Below are positions 8,781-14,478 of a stretch of 14,961 nt of DNA, piece by piece. Position numbers and translations under genes: made by a program. Below the pieces are notes generated by a model. It had not been told where the DNA came from. It made no database searches and worked only from the letters and a program-made list of their open reading frames with translations. Source of the stretch: Candidatus Curtissbacteria bacterium RIFCSPLOWO2_01_FULL_41_18 (GTDB lineage Bacteria > Patescibacteriota > Microgenomatia > Curtissbacterales > GWA2-41-24); the NCBI GenBank assembly GCA_001776475.1, contig MFBQ01000045.1, forward strand, positions 14,913 through 29,873, read 5' to 3'. How positions within the stretch are numbered: the stretch's first letter is position 1; every line of letters begins with the position of its first letter.

Positions 8781-10510
8781 GACTTTTTAAGTTTTGCCAA
8801 AGCCAAAATAACAGCAGTAAAAGATGCAAGCGATAACAAATCTGCAAAATATCTTAATTTCGTTTCGGTGAATTTAAGATTAAAAGTGTGGTTGCCTGTT
8901 GGAACAATAAAGTAAAAAAGTCCAGTGTTATCTCTGTCAGGCCTGTAAAGCTCGCGAAAAAGTATCGGATCATCAACACTTTCAAACTTTTTGTTATCTG
9001 CAAAAACTTGCCAGCCGGGAAAAGTAGCAACGTTTACGAGAAGTCTCGAAACTTGAGTACTTTCAGTTTTGAACGTCAACGCATTACTTTTTTGGTTAAT
9101 ATCACTAATTTTTGCATCTCCTCTAACAACTTCTATCCTTTGCGGGAATTGATCGGTTACTCCGACACTTGACCTAGACTTAGGCGTAAATTCATTAAAC
9201 TGAGTTGCAGATCCCCTGTAGTTTAGAAAAAATTCGTCGTCATAAAATTTAGCCTCATTAATATTTAAATGGTGGCGGTTAGCGATTAAAATAGCTGATA
9301 CTAAAAATAGAAAAACTAGCCCGCTTCTTATGTTTTTTGCCGCAAAGCTTGCCAAAAAGCTTGTTGAGAGGGCAATAATTCCCAGAAGGCGCCAAGGAAT
9401 ATCAATTATTTGAAGAAGTTTAAAATTTTTCCAAAATAGATGAGTTTGACGAGTTTCTAGCATTAATAAAATGCTGAGTGCGATTACAAGCAGGAAAAAT
9501 ATAGCCAAGATTTTTTCTTGAGACTTGGGTTTTTCAAAAAAATTATCCTGTAGAAATTTAACCATGCTAAATCTTGCGGCGATTGCTATAAACAAAACAA
9601 ATAGGCTTATAAAAATTATTAAAATATGGGCAAGGCCGATTTGGAAAGAAATCTGGTCGTTAACGGTGCCCGGGAGGTCAAACCCATAACCCCACGGAGA
9701 GTGAACAAGCTGGGTAAGGGTTACAAAGTGGGCGTTGTAAACATCTTTGAAAAGCTGGTCAAAATGAATGTAATTCCTTTCAAATAGCGCCGGCAAATAA
9801 GTAACGGCGGAAATGCCAAAGGCCCATATGGCAGAAATAAAAACATATATGAGATATTTAGCGGATTTTTGCCAGATTGCCAAAATCAAAACATAAGCAC
9901 AAATTAGAGGAATAGCCATATACGCAACAAGGTTTTGAGAAAGCATTAATAGGGCAAGAGAAAGAGCAGAGAGAGCAGTCCATTTTAAATTAGTTTTTTT
10001 CGCAAGTTTGGTTAATGATAATAACAAAAAAGGAAGGAAGGTGTAGGCAAAGCTTTCGGAGATTGAGGCTCTTACATAAATTAAGGCAAAACGATAGGGC
10101 ACCCAAGTATAGGTAAGAGCACCTAAAAAAGCGCTTTTTGGCGATTTAAATACCTCAAGCAGCCACAGGTAGGCAAAGAGACCGCTTGCAATAAAGCTTA
10201 GTGCCATTAAGATTTTGAATGAATTGACAAAATTGGCGCCAAGCATATGAATTAACGCTCCAGCAAGGTAAGGGAGAGGATAAATATAGACAAAAATGGG
10301 GCTGCCTAAACCGCTTGAGAGGGTTTTTGCCCAGCGCGGAGGAAACTGACCATCTTTTAGCGCCTGGTAATATTGGGCAATTCTGGCTGTATGAGTTTCG
10401 CCATCGTGGCTTGTGTAAAAACCGGGTTTTGTTAAACTTTTAAGGGCAAAAATGGAGAAAAAAAGTAGAAAAAAAATGGCGATGAAGTTAGGATTGTACC
10501 AGAATCTCAC
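8777..10510 (-). CDS. PTPS-related/YfhO-like polytopic membrane protein
   Basis: A 577-residue membrane protein. After an N-terminal helix (about 10-23) comes SHDGETHTARIAQYYQAL (34-51) with H35-D36 and H40, then GQFPPRW (54-60) and GLGSPIFVYIYPLPY (67-81). These match the pattern of the '6-pyruvoyl-tetrahydropterin synthase-related' membrane domain (PF10131), a GT-C-like fold despite its name. About ten hydrophobic segments follow. A C-terminal beta-rich extracytoplasmic domain (about 410-550) contains the FPGWQVF signature (497-503) typical of YfhO-like proteins, and a last helix (about 555-573) anchors the end. The start is GTG at 10510, the only plausible one after an in-frame TAG shortly upstream; no clear Shine-Dalgarno is seen. 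A role in sugar transfer to surface polymers is inferred from family and operon context. Confidence 0.82.
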   Translation of the reverse strand: MRFWYNPNFIAIFFLLFFSIFALKSLTKPGFYTSHDGETHTARIAQYYQALKDGQFPPRWAKTLSSGLGSPIFVYIYPLPYLAGALIHMLGANFVNSFKILMALSFIASGLFAYLWLLEVFKSPKSAFLGALTYTWVPYRFALIYVRASISESFAYTFLPFLLLSLTKLAKKTNLKWTALSALSLALLMLSQNLVAYMAIPLICAYVLILAIWQKSAKYLIYVFISAIWAFGISAVTYLPALFERNYIHFDQLFKDVYNAHFVTLTQLVHSPWGYGFDLPGTVNDQISFQIGLAHILIIFISLFVLFIAIAARFSMVKFLQDNFFEKPKSQEKILAIFFLLVIALSILLMLETRQTHLFWKNFKLLQIIDIPWRLLGIIALSTSFLASFAAKNIRSGLVFLFLVSAILIANRHHLNINEAKFYDDEFFLNYRGSATQFNEFTPKSRSSVGVTDQFPQRIEVVRGDAKISDINQKSNALTFKTESTQVSRLLVNVATFPGWQVFADNKKFESVDDPILFRELYRPDRDNTGLFYFIVPTGNHTFNLKFTETKLRYFADLLSLASFTAVILALAKLKKS

Positions 10511-10532
10511 AGCAGAATGATTCTAGCATCTT

Positions 10533-11156
10533 TTAAACTTCAAAAACCATGCGTTTGTAAATCTTTCGCGTTAGTTCAACGTCTCTTGCGCAATATTCGT
10601 AAATAGCCTCGTATTTTTTCTTAAGATAATAATCATAGACCTGTGAGCCGTCGATTCCCCCATCTTTTGAGGACTCAAGCCCCAAGGCTTTGGCCAAGGT
10701 ATCAAGACTGATGTAGCTTTGGCTCCATTTTTCCCATTCGCGCATAGTGTCATAAATTGGAACATTCCTGTAGCGGGCAAACGAAAGGTTCAGATGACGG
10801 GCCGTTGGTTTAATCTTATTGATGATTGACCTCTTGAAAATGAATCTAAGGTCAAAATCCATAATATTGTGGCCGATAAAAAGATCCGCACGGTCGGCAA
10901 CCTGCCACCAGGTTTTTAAGATATCAGCTTCTTGCCCTTTGATGATTTCGACATTTTGATTATCGATTGCGTAGCCGATACAGAAAATTTGACCGAAATC
11001 GCCGGAAATTGCAGTGTTGTGATAAAGTGTTTCTTTTGATTTGGTTACCTTCTTACTATTTTGATATTTGTTTTGCTTGGAAAGCGCTTGGGCAAGAGCT
11101 ACTTCCTTAATTTTTTCGTCAGCGGGAATTGTTTCAATATCGAAAAACAGGTTCAT
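10533..11156 (-). CDS. PolB-type 3'-5' exonuclease (DEDDy, PF10108-like)
   Basis: A 207-residue soluble protein with the three motifs of a DnaQ-like exonuclease. ExoI is FDIET with D6 and E8; ExoII is N97 followed by F101-D102 in HNIMDFDLRF; ExoIII is Y188-C-A-R-D192, making it a DEDDy type. The long gap between ExoI and ExoII and the ending YEYCARDVELTRKIY match the predicted 3'-5' exonucleases related to the exonuclease domain of family B DNA polymerases. It would remove nucleotides from DNA (or RNA) 3' ends, probably in repair; there is no polymerase domain. It lies 22 bases upstream of the membrane gene at 8777-10510 on the same strand and may be cotranscribed with it. A TAAAAT at 11172-11177 (minus strand) is a possible -10 box, but no convincing -35 accompanies it. 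Confidence 0.88.
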   Translation of the reverse strand: MNLFFDIETIPADEKIKEVALAQALSKQNKYQNSKKVTKSKETLYHNTAISGDFGQIFCIGYAIDNQNVEIIKGQEADILKTWWQVADRADLFIGHNIMDFDLRFIFKRSIINKIKPTARHLNLSFARYRNVPIYDTMREWEKWSQSYISLDTLAKALGLESSKDGGIDGSQVYDYYLKKKYEAIYEYCARDVELTRKIYKRMVFEV

Positions 11157-11210
11157 GTCAAACTGTTATTGATTTTAAGTGTTTAGGTTAAAAAATGAAA
11201 GTGCTTTGTG

Positions 11211-11270
11211 CAACATTCTAATATTCTTCCTTCGATTAATTCAGGATAAATGAGAATATTGGAATGTTAG
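11211..11270. repeat. Palindromic repeat, copy 1 (short form)
   Basis: Arms at 11212-11227 and 11253-11268 pair over 16 positions, 15 of them exact and one G-T, around a 25-base loop. The loop contains CCTTCGATTA and TCAGGATAAATG. A 20-base core at 11238-11257 recurs identically at 12307-12326 in the same orientation, and CCTTCGATTA recurs at 12251-12260. The core resembles the CTTCGAC-AAGCTCAGGATAA type of dispersed repeat that I recall from many bacterial genomes. It has no T-run, so it is not a clear intrinsic terminator, although it lies between genes. Confidence 0.75.
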
Positions 11271-11311
11271 GATGTGATATTTGAACTACTCTGAAGCTAC
11301 ACTAAGTGGTG

Positions 11312-11629
11312 CTAATTTCGACTCGGGTCTGGCGGCGGTCCCCAATTTTTCCTAGGGCCTAGGGGATTCCATCTGCACATGTCCCAACTGCCGAAAGCAA
11401 AGCTGGATGATCTCTCTCGTTCTTCCGTCTCCAGTGTAACATCAGCACCAACCTCTTTTTGCATTTCGTCTCTTAATATTTTTGCAACCTCTTCGTCGGA
11501 GGCTACTATTTCACCATAAACTCTTGCTCCGCCACCTGGTTTAATTTCCAAATCCGTAGGAATCGCAAACGCGAAGCGATATTGATTCTGCTCTGGTTGA
11601 CCTTCTTTTTTGGCCATATAAACACGCAT
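11312..11629 (-). CDS. Hypothetical small acidic protein
   Basis: I do not recognise a family. The gene encodes 105 residues from the ATG at 11629; a second in-frame ATG at codon 5 (MAKKEG) is equally plausible because neither has a clear ribosome-binding site. Residues 15-70 look like real coding sequence: a probable strand (YRFAFAIP), a glycine-rich turn (KPGGGARVYGEIV) and a charged helix (DEEVAKILRDEMQKEV). The last 30 residues differ in character, being rich in Trp and Pro (SWDMCRW, NWGPPPDP), with a CCTAGG sequence occurring twice in their DNA. It has no membrane segment or signal peptide. It sits in the repeat-bounded segment with a toxin-antitoxin locus, which suggests an accessory role. 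Expression is not supported by a recognisable promoter. Confidence 0.5.
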   Translation of the reverse strand: MRVYMAKKEGQPEQNQYRFAFAIPTDLEIKPGGGARVYGEIVASDEEVAKILRDEMQKEVGADVTLETEERERSSSFAFGSWDMCRWNPLGPRKNWGPPPDPSRN

Positions 11630-11737
11630 TTTAAAACTTTAGTGTGAAAATATCAAAATTTATACTGCGACTTCGACGACTTGAATTCCGTCTGAATCTT
11701 TTGTAAATCACGCTCGAGGAGTCAAATTGCCATAAGA

Positions 11738-11961
11738 TTATTTAACTTTTTTTAAAAAATCTCCTTCTGGAATGCCGGCTCTTTTGATTTGGGCCTTTAG
11801 TAGATATATGGGGCGACTTCTTTGTGTAGCGGAATTGAAAGTGTCGGTGCATTTTCTTTTTGCAGGATTGCATGGTCACCGGATGTATGCGAGTGGGTAT
11901 AACCGAATTTTTTAAATGCCTTTACCGCGTTCTGGCTGAAAATATTGGCAAATTTGCCCAC
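11738..11961 (-). pseudogene. hicA: hicA toxin gene, frameshifted
   Basis: Starting at a GTG (11959-11961) one base after the hicB stop, the frame reads MGKFANIFSQ, then NAVKAFKKFGY, SGDHAIL with the expected catalytic histidine (H30), and IPLHKEVAPYIY before a TAA at 11797-11799. The rest of a HicA protein (LLKAQIKRAGIPEGDFLKKVK, then TAA at 11738-11740) continues in another frame from 11803. Removing two bases from the ATATAT run at 11804-11809 joins the halves into a 73-residue protein whose HKE-to-RAGI spacing matches the family. HicA toxins are small double-stranded RNA-binding-like mRNA interferases. The truncated 54-residue product would lack the last helix and is probably inactive. 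Low-level slippage or a sequencing error in the AT run remains possible. Confidence 0.72.
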
Positions 11962-11962
11962 T

Positions 11963-12196
11963 TTAGTTCAATGCGAAGTTTATATTTACGGAGGTTTTTG
12001 CAAGTTCTGCTTGCGGTTCAACTTTTTTGGTTGTCGCTTTCATGTAGGCCTTAATTGCCTTGTTCGCGTTGGCTATCGCCTCTTTTTTGGTTTTGCCCTG
12101 ACTCATGCAGCCATACAAATTCAATACGTCTGCAACATAACCTTTATATTCTTTGTCGTAAGTTAATTTTATAATGTAATCTAACTTTTTGGTCAT
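11963..12196 (-). CDS. hicB: HicB-family antitoxin
   Basis: The gene encodes 77 residues from the ATG at 12196. An upstream in-frame start at 12271 is unlikely because it would precede the promoter and read through the repeat. The sequence has YIIKLTYDKEYKGYVADV, then LYGCMSQGKTKKEAIANANKAIKAYM (28-52), the typical HicB partial RNase H-like fold pattern of strand, GC-x-SQG-x-T turn and alanine-rich helix. No C-terminal ribbon-helix-helix or HTH domain is present, so this is the short form. It would neutralise HicA by direct binding. It precedes the toxin gene by a single base, giving the hicB-hicA order. The antitoxin is intact while the toxin is broken, the usual direction of decay for such loci. 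Confidence 0.8.
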   Translation of the reverse strand: MTKKLDYIIKLTYDKEYKGYVADVLNLYGCMSQGKTKKEAIANANKAIKAYMKATTKKVEPQAELAKTSVNINFALN

Positions 12197-12214
12197 ATTA
12201 TGTATTTGTAGTAT

Positions 12215-12244
12215 ATCATACGGGGAGCAGATTCTTATTCTCAA
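12215..12244 (-). promoter_or_regulatory. Candidate sigma70-type promoter of hicBA
   Basis: On the minus strand, TTGAGA (12239-12244) and TATGAT (12215-12220) each match the consensus at five of six positions and are 18 bases apart. The predicted start of transcription leaves a leader of only about 10-15 bases before the hicB ATG at 12196, with no Shine-Dalgarno in it. The -35 box lies in the outer arm of repeat copy 2. Confidence 0.5.
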
Positions 12245-12338
12245 ATTATCCCTTCGATTAACTCCCCTCATTCAACTTCGGGGCAAGCAGGACAAGTCCT
12301 TCAACAAATTCAGGATAAATGAGAATGTCAGAATGTAG
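12229..12338. repeat. Palindromic repeat, copy 2 (long, composite form)
   Basis: The outer arms ATTCTCA (12237-12243) and TGAGAAT (12320-12326) continue as TTATCC (12246-12251) and GGATAA (12313-12318). Nested inside are CCCC/GGGG (12264-12267 and 12280-12283) and AGGAC-AA-GTCCT (12289-12300). The 20-base core at 12307-12326 is identical to 11238-11257. Relative to copy 1, CCTTCGATTA and the core are separated by roughly 47 additional bases containing a second CCTTCAACAAATTCAGGATAA-like unit. Copy 2 lies just downstream of the pyrC stop and upstream of hicB. No T-run follows any of the hairpins. Confidence 0.75.
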
Positions 12339-12352
12339 AGACTGAAGCACTA

Positions 12353-13441
12353 TCAGATTTGCGGGAAGATTACTTGGCCTCGTGACTTACCTGTAAATTT
12401 GCCGTTTTCGAAAATCGTTTTACCTCGAAGAACAACTTTTTGCACCTTTCCCCTACCCTCTAAGCCTACAAAAGGCGTCCAGGCGCATTTGGTGAATAAG
12501 CCATTGTTGGAGATTGTATATGTTGGTGACTCATCAACCAACACATAGGTGTTTTGCTGATTTGGCAAGTTGAATATTTTTCTGGGATTTGTACAGAGCA
12601 TTTCGGTTAATCTTTCGAGTGTAATCAGACCTTCTTTAACTGCTGTTAGCATTAACGGCAAAGTTGTTTCAAGCCCCGGGACGCCAAATTTTGGCCCGCC
12701 TTGACTCGGCGAGGCAGGTGATGTTTGGTCGTATTTTTCCGCGAGCGTATGCGGGGCGTGGTCGGTTGAGATCATGTCTATTTTGTCAATGTTTTGCCAA
12801 AGCTTTTGCTTGTCTTTTTTACTTAAAAGCGGCGGCTTCATGATTCCAAGCGGACCGAGTCTTTGAACATCATCAATCGTCAAGAAGAGATGATGGGGGC
12901 ATACTTCGCTGGAGATTGATAAACCTTCTTTTTTGGCCTTTTCGATTGATGAGAGTTGATTGGCAGTTACATGACAAATGTGGATTTTCCGATTATATTT
13001 TTTAGCTAGGTATATAGCAGATTCAACAATATGGTCCCTTGCATGGACCATTATCGGTAACTGACTTTGCCAAGATTTGAAAATTAAGTCACGGTCATCT
13101 ATTTTGTTTACGAGAAGGGGACCAGTGGTTTGACTCATGTAAATTTTGAGACCAAATACTTTTTGCTCTACTTCTTTAAAATACTGCACAGAACCTGCTG
13201 TTGCCCCGAAGTTAAAACCAAGATCGCAATAAATGCGCCCCTTTGCGCTTTTAATTTTGTCCTCAAGCGTTTGGGGCGTGGTGGTGGGTGGGGTGTTGTT
13301 GGGCATATCAAGGATTTGAGTGTAACCGCCGGCGACAGCAGCTTGTGTGCCTGTTTCAAAGTCTTCTTTTTGGGTTGCGCCCGGTTCTCGAAGATGAACA
13401 TGGACATCGACAAGACCGGGAAATTTGATAAGCTTTGACAT
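12353..13441 (-). CDS. pyrC: Dihydroorotase, CAD-like
   Basis: This 362-residue enzyme catalyses the reversible cyclisation of carbamoyl-aspartate to dihydroorotate in pyrimidine synthesis, in the cytoplasm. The ATG at 13441 is chosen because FPGLVDVHVHLREPG follows at once; a longer reading would run into the divergent gene. Visible active-site features are H14 and H16 in HVHLRE, K99 in GLKIY (the likely carboxylated lysine), H133 in VHARD, H157 in HICHVT, CPHHLFL (181-187) and D227 in STDHAPHT. The C-terminal half, including DDVQRLGP, NPRKIFNLP, CAWTPFVG and VVLRG, follows the dihydroorotase domain of eukaryotic CAD closely. It lacks the long N-terminal sheet of many bacterial class I enzymes. 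A low-complexity SPASPSQGGP (241-250) interrupts the active-site loop region. No pyrB or pyrD is next to it, so it stands alone. Confidence 0.93.
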   Translation of the reverse strand: MSKLIKFPGLVDVHVHLREPGATQKEDFETGTQAAVAGGYTQILDMPNNTPPTTTPQTLEDKIKSAKGRIYCDLGFNFGATAGSVQYFKEVEQKVFGLKIYMSQTTGPLLVNKIDDRDLIFKSWQSQLPIMVHARDHIVESAIYLAKKYNRKIHICHVTANQLSSIEKAKKEGLSISSEVCPHHLFLTIDDVQRLGPLGIMKPPLLSKKDKQKLWQNIDKIDMISTDHAPHTLAEKYDQTSPASPSQGGPKFGVPGLETTLPLMLTAVKEGLITLERLTEMLCTNPRKIFNLPNQQNTYVLVDESPTYTISNNGLFTKCAWTPFVGLEGRGKVQKVVLRGKTIFENGKFTGKSRGQVIFPQI

Positions 13442-13494
13442 AATGCTTCTCAATTCTAGCAAATTTAAGGTCTCTTTGTGTAAGATAGGCGTTG
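13442..13494. promoter_or_regulatory. Divergent intergenic region between pyrC and the CoA gene
   Basis: Only about 50 bases separate the two divergent starts, so both promoters must lie here or overlap the coding ends. For pyrC, TAGAAT on the minus strand (13453-13458) is a fair -10, with TTACAC (13478-13483) as a weak -35 at 19 bases. For the CoA gene, a perfect TTGACA lies at 13435-13440 inside the pyrC start, but only a weak TAGCAA follows at the right distance. TAAGAT at 13481-13486 would give a leaderless transcript. None is certain. Confidence 0.3.
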
Positions 13495-14478
13495 ATGAAA
13501 TACGGACATTTGGTTGTCGGAGGCACGTTTGATCTGATGCATAAAGGACATGAGGCTTTTTTGCAAAAAGCATTTGCCAGTGCTGACAAAGTGACAATTG
13601 GGTTGACCTCTGATTCGATGGCTTCAAAAAAGGGGAATCTTTTTGAAAATTACAGAATCCGACGAGCTAAAATTATTAAGTTTTTAAAAAAGAAGCGATT
13701 TGTAAACTGGAGAATACTAAAAATTAATGACCTTTTTGGGACAGCAACTTTGGACAAAACTTTAGATGTAATTTTAGTATCAAGTGACACCAAGTCCGGC
13801 GCACAGGAAATAAACAAGCAAAGAACGATACGCCATTTAAAGGCTCTTGAGATAGTAAATTTTAAAACAATCCTTGCCGATGATGACGAAAGAATTTCTT
13901 CAGGGAGAATTAAGAATGGAGAAATTGACCGCCAGGGTAAAAGCTACTTTATGGTGTTGACAAGTAAGTCTAAATTTCTGTTACCTTCCAGTATGCGGAC
14001 TGATCTTGCCAAACCATTGGGACAACTTTTGGGATCTGTAGGAGATTTTATTGAAAAGCATAAAAATTTTGACAAACTATTTGTTGTGGGAGATGCCTCT
14101 GCGGTTAATTTTTTGAAACACGGAGTGCTGCCGACACTTTCGATTATTGATTTTAAGATTCAAAGAAAAGAAGTTTACGCAAAAGTTGGGGATTTGGGTT
14201 TTAAAAAGGGGCAAAAATATCAAACTGTCAAAAATGAGCCGGCAGAAATTACACAAGAGTTGGTGATAGCAATTTACAAAAATCTGGCAGGTAGCTTTAA
14301 TCTTATTAAAGTAGATGGTGAGGAGGACTTGGCGGTTCTGCCTTTGGTGCTTCTTGCGCCTCTTGGCGCCTGCGTCGTTTATGGGCAAAGGAACCGTGGT
14401 ATTGTCAAAATTGACGTTTCTGAGCAAAAAAAGAGTGAATTTTTAAAAATACTGGAACTTTTTCAAAAGACTGATTAG
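13495..14478 (+). CDS. Fused archaeal-type phosphopantetheine adenylyltransferase and DUF359 dephospho-CoA kinase
   Basis: A 327-residue two-domain protein. Residues 1-150 are an archaeal-type phosphopantetheine adenylyltransferase, a nucleotidyltransferase with GGTFD (9-13), HKGH (16-19) and ISSGRI (134-139); it joins 4'-phosphopantetheine to AMP from ATP. Residues about 160-320 are DUF359, the GTP-dependent dephospho-CoA kinase family described from Thermococcus. Its marks here are VVGD (197-200), SIIDFKIQR (216-224), KNEPAEIT (246-253) and VDGEEDLAVLPL (273-284) followed by VVYGQ (294-298). Together they would carry out the last two steps of coenzyme A synthesis. The ATG at 13495 is preferred over the adjoining TTG at 13492; neither has a good Shine-Dalgarno. 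Its stop overlaps the stop of the convergent gene by four bases. Confidence 0.9.
   Translation: MKYGHLVVGGTFDLMHKGHEAFLQKAFASADKVTIGLTSDSMASKKGNLFENYRIRRAKIIKFLKKKRFVNWRILKINDLFGTATLDKTLDVILVSSDTKSGAQEINKQRTIRHLKALEIVNFKTILADDDERISSGRIKNGEIDRQGKSYFMVLTSKSKFLLPSSMRTDLAKPLGQLLGSVGDFIEKHKNFDKLFVVGDASAVNFLKHGVLPTLSIIDFKIQRKEVYAKVGDLGFKKGQKYQTVKNEPAEITQELVIAIYKNLAGSFNLIKVDGEEDLAVLPLVLLAPLGACVVYGQRNRGIVKIDVSEQKKSEFLKILELFQKTD

Noticed and set aside
11660..11707. Short minus-strand stretch reading FTKDSDGIQVVEVAV before a stop
   Set aside because: It looks protein-like but is only about 15 codons, preceded directly by an in-frame TGA. It may be a gene remnant, but this is too little to call.
12197..12271. 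Longer HicB reading starting at 12271
   Set aside because: The added 25 residues are encoded by the palindromic repeat and the likely promoter, and do not resemble HicB.
12289..12300. Hairpin AGGAC-AA-GTCCT as an intrinsic terminator
   Set aside because: There is no T-run after it on either strand and the stem is short; it is better explained as part of the repeat.
11157..12352. CRISPR array, tRNA or transposase gene in the accessory segment
   Set aside because: Only two dispersed copies of one repeat exist, with no regular spacing; no cloverleaf-like sequence and no transposase motif are seen.
13168..13589. Overlapping open frames on either strand within pyrC and the CoA gene
   Set aside because: They are shadows of genes with clear family motifs and show no protein features of their own.
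13442..13627. Longer 424-residue reading of the dihydroorotase gene
   Set aside because: The extra 62 residues lack family similarity and lie antisense to the start of the divergent CoA gene; the enzyme's conserved beginning follows the ATG at 13441.
14077..14427. Minus-strand 116-residue frame inside the CoA gene
   Set aside because: It is antisense to the DUF359 domain, whose motifs are intact, and has no recognisable features.
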